Positions 6,887-15,194 of a stretch of DNA of 18,593 nucleotides are shown here, in pieces. Source of the stretch: Bifidobacteriaceae bacterium. Lineage in GTDB: Bacteria > Actinomycetota > Actinomycetes > Actinomycetales > WQXJ01. Within the stretch, counting starts at the first letter, position 1, and every line of letters begins with the position of its first letter. Location: the NCBI GenBank assembly GCA_031279575.1, contig JAITIG010000073.1:1-18593 (forward strand), in the 5' to 3' direction. A program made the position numbers and the translations under genes. Below the pieces are notes generated by a model. That model was given only the letters and a program-made list of their open reading frames with translations, did not search any database and had not been told where the DNA came from.

Positions 6887-6911
6887 CCCGCCTCCTGAAA
6901 GGAGCGACGGG
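6887..6911 (+). promoter_or_regulatory. Hairpin sequestering the permease ribosome binding site
   Basis: CTCCT (6892-6896) pairs with AGGAG (6900-6904), the Shine-Dalgarno of the next gene, across a 3-base GAA loop. An outer stem CCCG (6887-6890)/CGGG (6908-6911) reaches the first base of the GTG start. The fold could lower permease translation relative to the lipoprotein. Confidence 0.45.
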
Positions 6912-7837
6912 TGGGCCTGTACCTGGGACGCCGGCTGCTGCAACTGGTGCCGGTGTTCTTTGGCGCCACCTTGCTGATCTACGCCTTGGTCTTCGCCATG
7001 CCCGGCGACCCGATCGCCGCGCTTGGCGGCGACCGCGGCCTGAACGAGGCGGTGGCCGCCCACATGCGCGCCGAACGCCACCTGGACCAGCCGTTCTACG
7101 TCCAGTACTACTACTACCTGAAGGGCATTTTCACCCTTGACCTGGGCACCGACCTGCGCGGCCGGCAGGTCATGGAGGTGGTGGGGCGGGCCTACCCGGT
7201 GACAGTCAAACTGGCCCTGATGGCGCTGGCCATCGAGGCCATCCTGGGGGTGGGCACCGGTTTGGTGGCGGGCCTGCGCAAAGGCCGGCTGTTCGACTCG
7301 ACCTTCCTGCTGGTCTCGCTGGTCGCCATCGCCGTGCCCACCTTTGTGGTGGGCTATGTGCTGCAATTCTTTGTCGGCGTCAAACTGGGCTGGCTGCCGC
7401 CCACCGCGGGCACCGAGCCCGGGTTCAAGTCGCTGCTGATGCCGGCCCTGGCCCTGGCGGCCGTCTCCTACGCCTACGTGCTGCGCCTGACCCGGGTGGC
7501 GGTGTTCGAGACCTCGACGGCGGACTTTGTCCGCACCGCCACCGCCAAGGGCCTGACCCGCGGCCGCGTGGTGACCAACCACATTCTGCGCAACTCGCTC
7601 ATCCCGGTGGTCACGTTCCTGGGCGCGGACCTGGGCGCTTTGATGGGCGGCGCGGTGGTGACCGAGGGCGTGTTCAACGTCTCCGGGGTGGGCCACGCCC
7701 TGCTGGACGCGATCCAGAAACCGGACCCGTCGCTGGTGGTCTCCCTGGTGACGGTGCTGGTGATGGTCTACATGGTGTCCAACCTGGTGGTGGACCTGCT
7801 GTACGCCGCCCTCGACCCGAGGATCCGCTATGAGTGA
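6911..7837 (+). CDS. dppB: Peptide ABC transporter permease, DppB/OppB type
   Basis: A 308-residue inner-membrane channel subunit of a peptide importer. It begins GLYLGRRLLQLVPVFFGATLLIY, the standard DppB N-terminus, continues with FAMPGDPIAALGG, the periplasmic-type loop HLDQPFYVQYYYYLKGIF and LDLGTDLRGRQV, and carries the ATPase-contacting EAA loop ADFVRTATAKGLTRGRVV (about residues 204-221). Six membrane segments are expected; the length is normal. The start is GTG, with AAAGGAG six bases upstream, inside a small hairpin. The 3' end overlaps the next gene by 8 bases, implying coupled translation. The true ligand (dipeptide or oligopeptide) cannot be told from the permease. Confidence 0.95.
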   Translation: MGLYLGRRLLQLVPVFFGATLLIYALVFAMPGDPIAALGGDRGLNEAVAAHMRAERHLDQPFYVQYYYYLKGIFTLDLGTDLRGRQVMEVVGRAYPVTVKLALMALAIEAILGVGTGLVAGLRKGRLFDSTFLLVSLVAIAVPTFVVGYVLQFFVGVKLGWLPPTAGTEPGFKSLLMPALALAAVSYAYVLRLTRVAVFETSTADFVRTATAKGLTRGRVVTNHILRNSLIPVVTFLGADLGALMGGAVVTEGVFNVSGVGHALLDAIQKPDPSLVVSLVTVLVMVYMVSNLVVDLLYAALDPRIRYE

Positions 7838-8963
7838 GCCAACCCGCCCCCCGCTGGACGATGCCGCCCGGCCGGCCCCCGGCCCCGCCGCGCCCCCCGG
7901 CCCCGCCGCCCCGGGCGCCCCCGCCAGCCCTGCCAGCCCCGGCGGCCCCGGCGCGCCGGCCGGCGCCGCCGCGACCAGCCGGGCGCCTGCCGGGCGGGAG
8001 CTGGGGGGCGACGGCACGGCATCGGACGCCGCCAGCGCCCAGGCGCACTTCTTCGCCGACCCGGACGAGGTCGCGCTGGGCGAGGTCGACCAAGTCGACG
8101 CCTCGCGGCCGCCGGCCTCGTTTTGGGCCGACGCCTGGCGCGCGCTGCGCCGCCGGCCGCTGTTCTGGGTCTCGGTGGCGCTGACGGTGGCGGTGGCGGC
8201 GGTGGCCGTCTTCCCCACCTGGTTCACCAGCGCCGACCCAATGTACTGCGACCTGATGAAATCCTTGGAGCCGGCCGAGCCGGGCCACCCCATGGGCTAC
8301 ACCCTGCAAGGCTGCGACGTCTACTCGCGGGTGGTGTTCGGGGCCCGCGCCTCGGTCACGGTGGGGGTGTTGTCCACCTTGCTGGCCAGTTTGATCGGCA
8401 CCGCCATCGGGGCCACGGCGGGCTACTACGGCGGCTGGCTCGACTCGCTGCTGGCCCGCGTCACCGACATCTTCTACGCCGTGCCGCTGATCCTGGCCGC
8501 CATTGTGGTGATGCAGGTCTTCCGCAGCCGCGCCACGGTGTTCTCGGTGGTGCTGGTGATCTCCCTGTTCGCCTGGGTCAACGTGGCCCGCATCAGCCGC
8601 GGCGCGGTCATCGAGGTGCGCGGGGCGGACTTTGTCACCGCCGCCAAAGCCCTCGGGGTGGGGCGCGTCAGAATTTTGCTGCGCCACGTTCTGCCCAACG
8701 CCCTGGCCCCCATCATTGTCACCGCCACCACCCAGCTGGGCACCTTCATTGTGCTGGAGTCGACCCTCTCCTTCCTCGGTTTGGGCCTGCCGCGCTCGAT
8801 TGTCTCCTGGGGCCAGGAGATAGCCCAAGCCCAATCGAACCTGCGCGACAACCCGCTGCTGCTGTTCTTCCCGGCGGCCGCCCTGGCCATCACCGTGCTC
8901 GGCTTCATCATGATGGGCGATGCCGTCCGGGACGCCCTCGACCCGAAGGCGGTCAAGCGGTGA
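7830..8963 (+). CDS. dppC: Peptide ABC transporter permease, DppC/OppC type, with disordered N-terminal tail
   Basis: A 377-residue partner permease. The conserved part starts near residue 95 (SFWADAWRALRRRPLFWVSVAL), with the first membrane segment about 111-130, a long external loop, GCDVYSRVVFGARASVTVG, and the EAA loop ADFVTAAKALGVGRVRILLRHVLPN (about 266-290), ending MMGDAVRDALDPK. Residues 6-65 are almost only Pro, Ala, Gly and Ser, followed by an acidic stretch; this cytoplasmic tail is longer than the few tens of residues common in the family. The ATG at 7830 overlaps the dppB stop (7835-7837). A start nearer the conserved part, inside the tail, cannot be excluded. It overlaps the ATPase gene by four bases (GTGA). 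Confidence 0.94.
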   Translation: MSEPTRPPLDDAARPAPGPAAPPGPAAPGAPASPASPGGPGAPAGAAATSRAPAGRELGGDGTASDAASAQAHFFADPDEVALGEVDQVDASRPPASFWADAWRALRRRPLFWVSVALTVAVAAVAVFPTWFTSADPMYCDLMKSLEPAEPGHPMGYTLQGCDVYSRVVFGARASVTVGVLSTLLASLIGTAIGATAGYYGGWLDSLLARVTDIFYAVPLILAAIVVMQVFRSRATVFSVVLVISLFAWVNVARISRGAVIEVRGADFVTAAKALGVGRVRILLRHVLPNALAPIIVTATTQLGTFIVLESTLSFLGLGLPRSIVSWGQEIAQAQSNLRDNPLLLFFPAAALAITVLGFIMMGDAVRDALDPKAVKR

Positions 8964-10903
8964 GCGCCCTGCTGAAGGTGCGGGACCTGGAAGTCGAGTT
9001 CCGCTCCCGCTCCGGCGCGGTCAAAGCCGTCCGGGGGGCCAGCTTCGCGCTCGAGGCGGGCCACTCGCTGGCGATTGTGGGGGAGTCCGGCTCCGGCAAG
9101 TCGACCTGCGCCCACGCCATCATCGACCTGCTGCCGGGCGGCGGGCGGGTGACCGGCGGGTCGATCGAGTTTGAGGGGCGCGAGCTGGTGGGCGCCTCGA
9201 AGGCGGCTTTTGTGCGCCTGCGCGGCAGCGGGGTGGGCTTGGTGCCGCAAGACCCGATGTCCAACCTGAACCCGGTGCACCGCATTGGCGCCCAGGTCAA
9301 AGAGGCCCTCAAAGCCAATGGCGTGGACGTCTCCCGGTCCACTTTCAAGGCCCTGGTCCAGCATTTGGGCGGGGTCGAGTTGGAGGACACGCCGCAGGGG
9401 CGCCTCTACCTGTCCAGCCGCGGCCGGGCGGGCCTGCTGGCCGCCTTGGCCGGGCGCGGCGCGGACCTGGCCGCCTTGGAGCCCCGCCTGGTGGTGGGCT
9501 TCACCACCCGGGTCGAGGTCCAAGCCCTGCTGTGCCAGTTGGGCCTGCCCGATGCCGCCGAGTTGGCCGCCCAGCACGTCACCGGCTCGGGCGCGCGCGA
9601 CAGGGTGGCGGGTTTGCTGGCCGAGGCGGGGCTGCCCGATGCCGCCCGCCGCGCCCGCCAGTACCCGCACGAGTTCTCCGGCGGCATGCGGCAGCGGGCT
9701 TTGATCGCCATGGCCCTGGCCGCCCGGCCGCAGTTGCTGATCGCGGACGAGCCGACCTCGGCCCTGGATGTGACGGTGCAGCGCCAGATTTTGGACCATT
9801 TGGGCACTTTGACCCGGGAGCTGGGCACCGCGGTGCTGCTGATCACCCATGATTTGGGTTTGGCGGCCGAGCGGGCCGAGCAGCTGGTGGTGATGTACAA
9901 GGGCAAAGTGGTCGAATCGGGCCCGTCTTTGGAGATCTTGCGCCACCCGCGCCACCCCTACACCCAGCGCCTGGTGGACGCGGCCCCCTCCCTGACCTCC
10001 CGCCGCCTGCGGGTGGCCGAGGCCCCCGCCGCCCCGCCGGCCGGGGATGGGGCTGGGGCGGGGGGCACGGCATCGTCCGCCGCGCCGGGGGTGGACGCGG
10101 TGCTGCTGGTCGACAACGTCACCAAGGTGTTCCGCCTGCGGGGCAAGCTGCCGGGGCAGCACACCGACTTCAAGGCGGTGGACGCGGTCACCTTGGAGGT
10201 GGCGCGGGGGACCACCGTGGCGCTGGTGGGGGAGTCCGGCTCGGGCAAGTCGACGGTGGCGAACATGGTGCTGAACCTGGCGGCGCCAAGCAGCGGGCGG
10301 ATTGTGTTCGACGGGGTGGACACGTCGACCTTGTCCGCCAAGGAGCTGTTCGCTTTCAGGCGCCGGGTCCAGCCGGTGTTCCAGGACCCGTATGGGTCCT
10401 TGGACCCGATGTACTCGATCTACCGGGTGATCGAGGAGCCGCTGCGAACCCACCGCGTGGGGGACGCCAAATCGCGCCACGAGCGGGTGCGGGAGCTGCT
10501 GGAGCGGGTGGCTTTGCCGGAGTCGATCATGCGGCGCTACCCCAACGAGCTGTCCGGCGGGCAGCGCCAGCGGGTGGCGGTGGCGCGGGCGCTGGCCCTG
10601 GACCCGGAGCTGGTGGTGCTAGACGAGGCCGTCTCCGCGCTCGACGTGCTGGTCCAAGCCCAGGTGCTGGCCCTGCTGGGGCGCTTGCAGCGCGAGCTCG
10701 GGCTGACCTACCTGTTCATCACCCACGATCTAGCCGTGGTGCGCCAGATGGCGGACGCGGTCCACGTCATGGAAAGCGGCCGGATTGTGGAGCAGGGCAC
10801 GGTGGAGCAGGTCTTCTCCCACCCGGAGCAGGCCTACACCCGGCGCCTGCTGGAGGCCATCCCCGGCGCCTCGCTCGGCCTGGGCGCTCTCAGCGCCTGG
10901 TAG
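8960..10903 (+). CDS. Peptide ABC transporter double ATPase, DppD-DppF fusion
   Basis: A 647-residue protein joining both nucleotide-binding domains of the peptide importer on the cytoplasmic face. Domain 1: Walker [10 protein letters not shown] (41-49), Q-loop [11 protein letters not shown] (Gln97), signature FSGGMRQR (239-246), Walker [13 protein letters not shown] (259-270), His297. Domain 2: Walker [10 protein letters not shown] (424-432), [11 protein letters not shown] (Gln475), signature LSGGQRQR (531-538), Walker [13 protein letters not shown], His589. The C-terminal HPxxxYTRRL element follows each domain. Domain 1 has roughly 90 extra residues (about 122-215) between Q-loop and signature, which this family normally spans in about 40; the extra part contains GLPDAA twice. 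The linker 353-378 is Ala/Gly/Pro-rich. I chose GTG at 8960 for the GTGA overlap with dppC and the usual [13 protein letters not shown]-terminus; the frame stays open far upstream but that is dppC antiframe. Fused DppD-DppF proteins are common in Actinobacteria. Confidence 0.94.
   Translation: MSALLKVRDLEVEFRSRSGAVKAVRGASFALEAGHSLAIVGESGSGKSTCAHAIIDLLPGGGRVTGGSIEFEGRELVGASKAAFVRLRGSGVGLVPQDPMSNLNPVHRIGAQVKEALKANGVDVSRSTFKALVQHLGGVELEDTPQGRLYLSSRGRAGLLAALAGRGADLAALEPRLVVGFTTRVEVQALLCQLGLPDAAELAAQHVTGSGARDRVAGLLAEAGLPDAARRARQYPHEFSGGMRQRALIAMALAARPQLLIADEPTSALDVTVQRQILDHLGTLTRELGTAVLLITHDLGLAAERAEQLVVMYKGKVVESGPSLEILRHPRHPYTQRLVDAAPSLTSRRLRVAEAPAAPPAGDGAGAGGTASSAAPGVDAVLLVDNVTKVFRLRGKLPGQHTDFKAVDAVTLEVARGTTVALVGESGSGKSTVANMVLNLAAPSSGRIVFDGVDTSTLSAKELFAFRRRVQPVFQDPYGSLDPMYSIYRVIEEPLRTHRVGDAKSRHERVRELLERVALPESIMRRYPNELSGGQRQRVAVARALALDPELVVLDEAVSALDVLVQAQVLALLGRLQRELGLTYLFITHDLAVVRQMADAVHVMESGRIVEQGTVEQVFSHPEQAYTRRLLEAIPGASLGLGALSAW
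10883..10897. terminator. Hairpin at the convergent gene ends
   Basis: A perfect 6-bp inverted repeat, ggcgct/agcgcc with a CTC loop, lies in the overlap of the ATPase and EamA gene ends and so could act in both directions. No T-tract on either side; a weak call. Confidence 0.3.
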
Positions 10904-11840
10904 GGCCGCCCGGCCGCCCGGGCGTGCCGGTGGCGGCGTGGCCGGCCGGCTGGGTTGGGGCCGCCAACTGCGACAACGCGATCCCGCCCGCCATCAGGCC
11001 GGCCCCCAGGTAGCCGCGCAAACCCATGTTCTCATGCAGGATGAGCGCCCCGCCGAGGGCGCCGAAAACCGTTTCCAGGGCCATAATCAACGACGCCTGG
11101 GTGGGCTCGGCGGCGCGCTGGCCCAAGATTTGGAAAGTGTAGGCCAACCCGACCGAGATCAGCCCGCCGTAGAGCAAGGGGACCAGGGCCAGTCCAAGAT
11201 TGGCGAACGGGCGGGCGTCGAACACCCAGGCGGCCGCGGCCGAGGTGGCCGCGCAGGCCCAGAACTGGGCGGCGGCAAAGCGCAGCGCCGGCAACCGCCC
11301 CACCCAGCGGTCCACCGCCAGAATCTGGATGGCGAAGCAGACCGCCGCCAGCATCACCAAGCCGTCCCCCTTGGCCAGGGTGAAACCGCCCTTGACCGAG
11401 ATCAGGTAGAGGCCCGCCAGCGCCAGCGCGATCCCGCCCACAGTCAGCCAGCGCACGCGGTGGCCCAAGAACGCGCCCAGCAGCGGCACCAGCACCAGGT
11501 ACAACCCGGTGACAAAGGCGGCGTTGGAGGCGGTGGTGTCCGCCATGGCCGCCTGCTGCAGGCCGGCCGCGATGGTCAGCAGCGAACCGCAGGCCAAGCC
11601 GGGCAGCCAGACGCGCCGGCGCATGGCCCGCCGCCGGGCCGGGGCGGTGCCCCGGCGCCAGTCAAGGCCCAAGGCCACGGCGCTGACCAGAGCCCCGCCC
11701 ATGGCGAAGCGGACGGCGTTGAAGGTGAACGGGCCAACGTGCTCGGCGCCGACCCGCTGGGCGGTGAAGGCCAGCCCCCACAGCGCGGCGGCCGCCAACA
11801 GCAGCAGATTGGCACGCAGGCGGCGCGGATCGGCGGGCAA
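10890..11840 (-). CDS. EamA/DMT-family transporter (RhaT/YdcZ-like permease)
   Basis: A 316-residue inner-membrane transporter of the drug/metabolite superfamily with about ten membrane helices in two EamA repeats. The first repeat begins LRANLLLLAAAALWGLAFTAQRVG and includes FNAVRFAMGG; the second starts near KGDGLVMLAAVCFAIQILAVDRW and contains TFQILGQRAAEPTQASLIMALETVF, the usual signature with Glu. The tail is Pro/Gly-rich. The start is TTG at 11840, supported by AAGGAGG four bases upstream, the strongest Shine-Dalgarno in the window. The last 14 bases overlap the end of the ATPase gene on the other strand. Substrate unknown; members export amino acids or metabolites. Confidence 0.9.
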   Translation of the reverse strand: MPADPRRLRANLLLLAAAALWGLAFTAQRVGAEHVGPFTFNAVRFAMGGALVSAVALGLDWRRGTAPARRRAMRRRVWLPGLACGSLLTIAAGLQQAAMADTTASNAAFVTGLYLVLVPLLGAFLGHRVRWLTVGGIALALAGLYLISVKGGFTLAKGDGLVMLAAVCFAIQILAVDRWVGRLPALRFAAAQFWACAATSAAAAWVFDARPFANLGLALVPLLYGGLISVGLAYTFQILGQRAAEPTQASLIMALETVFGALGGALILHENMGLRGYLGAGLMAGGIALSQLAAPTQPAGHAATGTPGRPGGPTRR

Positions 11841-12189
11841 TGGACCTCCTTGGAATCAGGCTGGCGCGGCTAAACCCGGCGGGGCCGGCGCGGCGGGAAC
11901 AACCGCCCAGCCCGGCGCCGGGTCCGTCCAGGCTACCCGCCCCGCCCCGCCGCGCGGCAACCGCCCAGGCCGATGCCGCGCCCGCCGGCCCGGCGCGGCG
12001 CCCGGTCCCGGGGGGGCAACCGGCGGGGCCGGCGCGGCCCCGGGCCGGCCTGGCGGCCGCCCCCGGGGAGCGCCAACCGGGCGGGCTGGGACCGCCCGGC
12101 GGCCCGGCGGCGGCCCGGCGGCATCGGGCAGGCGAATTCGGGACCACAGGGTGAGGCGGGGGCCAAGTTTGTGGTGGCAGAATGGCCGG
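11841..12189. other. Divergent intergenic region with short GC repeats, EamA / ogt
   Basis: 349 bases without a supported gene. It holds the EamA Shine-Dalgarno at one end and a possible ogt -10 (CAGAAT, 12178-12183) at the other. Between them the sequence is extremely G/C-rich with internal repeats: ccggcggggccggcgcggc at 11876-11894 and 12020-12038, and caaccgcccag at 11900-11910 and 11958-11968. Open frames through it lack start signals and resemble no known family. Confidence 0.6.
12178..12183 (+). promoter_or_regulatory. Weak -10 candidate of ogt (leaderless start)
   Basis: CAGAAT lies 6 bases before the GTG of ogt, where no good Shine-Dalgarno exists. It keeps only the A and T positions of the actinobacterial -10, so support is limited; the placement matches that seen before uvrA and moxR. 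Confidence 0.3.
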
Positions 12190-12717
12190 GTGACGGCCAA
12201 CCGGCCGGCCTTGACGCTGGCGCACGCAACCCTCGACACGCCAATTGGCCGTCTCGGATTGCTGGCCACCGAACTCGGCTTGGCCAAGGTCGCCTTCGAG
12301 CACGAGCTGGGCGACCGCCTGGTGCTCGCAACCGCGACGGCGCTGGGCGCCCAGCCCGTCCACCAACCCGCCCGCCTGGACACCGCCCGGCGGCAACTCG
12401 ACCAGTACTTCGACCGCCTGCGGCGCGTCTTCGACCTCAAGGTCGACCTGGGGCTCAGCCGCGGCTTCGCCCGGCAGGTGGTCAAACAGCTGGTCTTGCT
12501 GCCCTACGGGCGGGTGGTGTCCTACGGCCGGATGGCACAGCTGCTGGGGCGGCCGGGGGCCGCCCGGGCGGTCGGAAACGCGTGCGGCGCCAACCCCGTG
12601 CCGGTGGTGGCGCCCTGCCACCGGGTGATCCGCTCAGACGGGTCGCTCGGCGGCTACGGCGGCCGCGAGGCGGTCAAACGCGCGCTGCTGGAACTAGAAG
12701 GAGTGAAGCTGGCATGA
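12190..12717 (+). CDS. ogt: Methylated-DNA--protein-cysteine methyltransferase (O6-alkylguanine repair)
   Basis: A 175-residue suicide repair protein that takes methyl groups from O6-methylguanine (and O4-methylthymine) onto its own cysteine. The active-site motif is VVAPCHRVIRSDGSLGGYGG with Cys143, preceded by LPYGRVVSYGRMAQLLGRPGAARAVGNACGANPVP, the helix-turn-helix and asparagine-hinge region of the family. The N-terminal part DTPIGRLGLLATELGLAKVAFE is the usual ribonuclease-like domain. Length is normal for Ogt. I chose the GTG at 12190, although the frame is open upstream through low-complexity GC DNA, because the family N-terminus begins a few residues before DTPIG. No Shine-Dalgarno is convincing. 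The stop overlaps the ATG of the next gene (ATGA). Confidence 0.95.
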   Translation: MTANRPALTLAHATLDTPIGRLGLLATELGLAKVAFEHELGDRLVLATATALGAQPVHQPARLDTARRQLDQYFDRLRRVFDLKVDLGLSRGFARQVVKQLVLLPYGRVVSYGRMAQLLGRPGAARAVGNACGANPVPVVAPCHRVIRSDGSLGGYGGREAVKRALLELEGVKLA

Positions 12718-13718
12718 GCCAAGTGGGCTGGGGAATTATGGCGACCGGGGGGATCGCGGGCCTGTTCGCCGCGGATTTGAGGTTGGACGGCCACAAACTG
12801 GCCGCCGTCGGCTCCAGGGACGCGGCGCGGGCCAGGGCCTTCGCCGACAAACACGGCGCGCTGCGCGCCCACGGCGCCTACCAGGCGGTGGCGGAGGATC
12901 CAGAGGTCGATGTGGTCTACGTCGCCACACCGCACACCGCGCACCTGGAGTGCGCCCTGATGGCGATCGCGGCCGGCAAGCACGTCCTGGTGGAAAAGCC
13001 GCTGACGCTCAACGCGGCCCAGGCCGAGACCCTGGCCGCGGCCGCCAAAGCGGCCGACGTGATCTGCATGGAGGCGATGTGGACCCGGTTCCTGCCGCAC
13101 ATGACCCGCCTGCGCACACTGCTGGACCAAGGCGTCATCGGCCAGGTCAAAGGTTTGATCGCAGACCACTCCCAGGGGCTGCCCGCTGACCCGCGCCACC
13201 GCCTCAACGACCTCGCCCTAGGCGGCGGCGCCCTGCTTGACCTGGGGGTTTACCCGATCTCATTGGCTTACGACTTGTTTGGCGCCCCGGCTGTGATCGA
13301 GGCCCCCTACGGCCTGCTGGGGCCGACCGGCGCGGACAAGCAGGTCTCGGCCGTCTTCGCCTACGCCGGCGGGGAGCGGGCCTACTGGATGGCCGCCTCC
13401 AACCTGCCCGGCCCCAACCGGGCCTGCGTCATAGGCGAGGCGGGGCGGATCGAGCTGGACCCGGTGTGGTACACGCCCACCGGCATGAAGACCTACGGCC
13501 CGGGCGGCAAGCTGCTGGACTGCTTCGACGGCGCCACGCCCGGGCGCGGCATGCAGTTCCAAGCCCGCGAGATCGAGCACCTGATCGAGGAGGGCCACCT
13601 GGTCAGCCGCATCATGCCGCTGTGGCAGTCGGTCGAGATCATGGAGACGATGGACCGAATCCGCGCCGCCATCGGCGTGGTCTACCCCGCCGAGGCCGCC
13701 GGCGCCGCCGACGCCTGA
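12714..13718 (+). CDS. Gfo/Idh/MocA-family NAD(P)-dependent oxidoreductase
   Basis: A 334-residue cytoplasmic dehydrogenase. The N-terminal Rossmann domain begins VGWGIMATGGIAGLFAADL, followed by VGSRDAARARAFADKHG, VDVVYVATPHTAHLE and the diagnostic VLVEKPLTLN (EKP at residues 94-96). The C-terminal half has GGGALLDLGVYPI, typical of the trans-dihydrodiol dehydrogenase-like subgroup, with the catalytic-type Asp and Tyr. It could oxidise a sugar, inositol-like or dihydrodiol substrate; which one is not readable. The ATG overlaps the ogt stop by four bases and has AAGGAG about ten bases upstream, so it is co-transcribed with ogt, though no functional link with DNA repair is evident. It is convergent with the thioesterase gene, 12 bases apart. 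Confidence 0.93.
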   Translation: MSQVGWGIMATGGIAGLFAADLRLDGHKLAAVGSRDAARARAFADKHGALRAHGAYQAVAEDPEVDVVYVATPHTAHLECALMAIAAGKHVLVEKPLTLNAAQAETLAAAAKAADVICMEAMWTRFLPHMTRLRTLLDQGVIGQVKGLIADHSQGLPADPRHRLNDLALGGGALLDLGVYPISLAYDLFGAPAVIEAPYGLLGPTGADKQVSAVFAYAGGERAYWMAASNLPGPNRACVIGEAGRIELDPVWYTPTGMKTYGPGGKLLDCFDGATPGRGMQFQAREIEHLIEEGHLVSRIMPLWQSVEIMETMDRIRAAIGVVYPAEAAGAADA

Positions 13719-13736
13719 AGGCCGGCCGCCTCAGGC
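13713..13736. terminator. Bidirectional hairpin across two convergent stop codons
   Basis: GCCTGA (13713-13718) and TCAGGC (13731-13736) are exact inverted repeats, each containing the TGA of one of the two converging genes. The 12 bases between contain the palindrome ggccggcc. It could fold in either transcript; there is no T-run. Confidence 0.35.
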
Positions 13737-14126
13737 CTCGGCTGGGTCGATCAGCATATTGGTGATGCGGATGGTGGCCACCAGCCGGCCCTCCTCGTCG
13801 CGGACGGAGACCTCGTGGGTGGTGACGCGCCGGCCCAGGTGGAGGGGGCGGGCGGTGCCCACCACATGGCCGGTGCGGGCGGCGGCGTGGTGGGTGCCGC
13901 TGATGTCGACCCCGACCGCGGCCCGGCCCAGCCGCTCGGCGTGCAAGTCCGCGCCCAGCGAGCCGAGCGTCTCGCCCAGGGCCATGGTGGCGCCGCCGTG
14001 GAGCCGGCCGCCCGCCAAAGTGTTGCTGCCGACCGGCATGCGCCCCACCACCTGGTCGATCGACAACTCGAGGATCTCGATCCCCAATTTGCCCTCGAGC
14101 GCGCCGGATTGCTTCTGCTTGGCCAC
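13731..14126 (-). CDS. Hotdog-fold thioesterase, PaaI/MenI-like
   Basis: A 131-residue single-domain acyl-CoA thioesterase. Seen: GRMPVGSNTLAGGRLHGGATMALGETLGSLGA (about residues 28-59), where HGG (43-45) and Glu52 of GETLG match the catalytic helix of the YdiI/EntH group, then GVDISGTHHAAARTGHVVGTARPLHLGRR, the conserved G..V.G...PLHLG..strand, and a final RLVATIRITNMLI strand. The resemblance to E. coli YdiI (1,4-dihydroxy-2-naphthoyl-CoA hydrolase, menaquinone synthesis) is close in motif order, but no men genes are nearby, so the substrate is open. The start is GTG at 14126. A TATAAG hexamer lies eight bases upstream; AAGGTGG within the same stretch might serve as a Shine-Dalgarno instead. 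Confidence 0.9.
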   Translation of the reverse strand: MAKQKQSGALEGKLGIEILELSIDQVVGRMPVGSNTLAGGRLHGGATMALGETLGSLGADLHAERLGRAAVGVDISGTHHAAARTGHVVGTARPLHLGRRVTTHEVSVRDEEGRLVATIRITNMLIDPAEA

Positions 14127-14134
14127 CCGCCCAC

Positions 14135-14140
14135 CTTATA
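14135..14140 (-). promoter_or_regulatory. Candidate -10 of the thioesterase gene
   Basis: TATAAG on the minus strand, eight bases before the GTG. It would give a leaderless or near-leaderless message. Part of it overlaps the only Shine-Dalgarno-like sequence (AAGGTGG), so the two readings compete. Confidence 0.45.
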
Positions 14141-14203
14141 CGCCTGGCCCGGCGGGGGGCTGGATTCCCAAGAGGCTTCCAGGCGCCTCCCAGGCGGCGC
14201 CGG

Positions 14204-14209
14204 TATTCT
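14204..14209 (+). promoter_or_regulatory. Candidate -10 of the moxR operon (leaderless start)
   Basis: TATTCT is followed by exactly seven bases and the ATG of moxR, with no Shine-Dalgarno between. Upstream, ccaggcg occurs twice 11 bases apart (14179-14185, 14190-14196), a possible protein site. No -35 is clear. Confidence 0.55.
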
Positions 14210-14216
14210 CGGGCCC

Positions 14217-15190
<974 letters not shown>

Positions 15191-15194
<4 letters not shown>

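Noticed and set aside
6774..6910. A remnant of the canonical C-terminal segment after the lipoprotein stop
   Set aside because: I read past the TGA for a match to the (F)QIAYNAD continuation and found none.
8123..8959. Upstream extension of the double-ATPase frame
   Set aside because: The extension runs out of frame through dppC, and the ATPase N-terminus with its GTGA overlap sets the start at 8960.
6764..10480. Long minus-strand open frames opposite the permease and ATPase genes
   Set aside because: They are composition artefacts of high third-position GC; the plus-strand permease and ABC motifs are unambiguous.
10600..10640. DEAVSALD in the second ATPase Walker B region as a defective motif
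   Set aside because: The catalytic Asp-Glu is intact, and Ala-Val in place of Pro-Thr is common in actinobacterial DppF-type domains.
12714..13718. A functional DNA-repair link between ogt and the oxidoreductase
   Set aside because: The four-base overlap shows co-transcription only; nothing in the oxidoreductase sequence suggests a role in repair.
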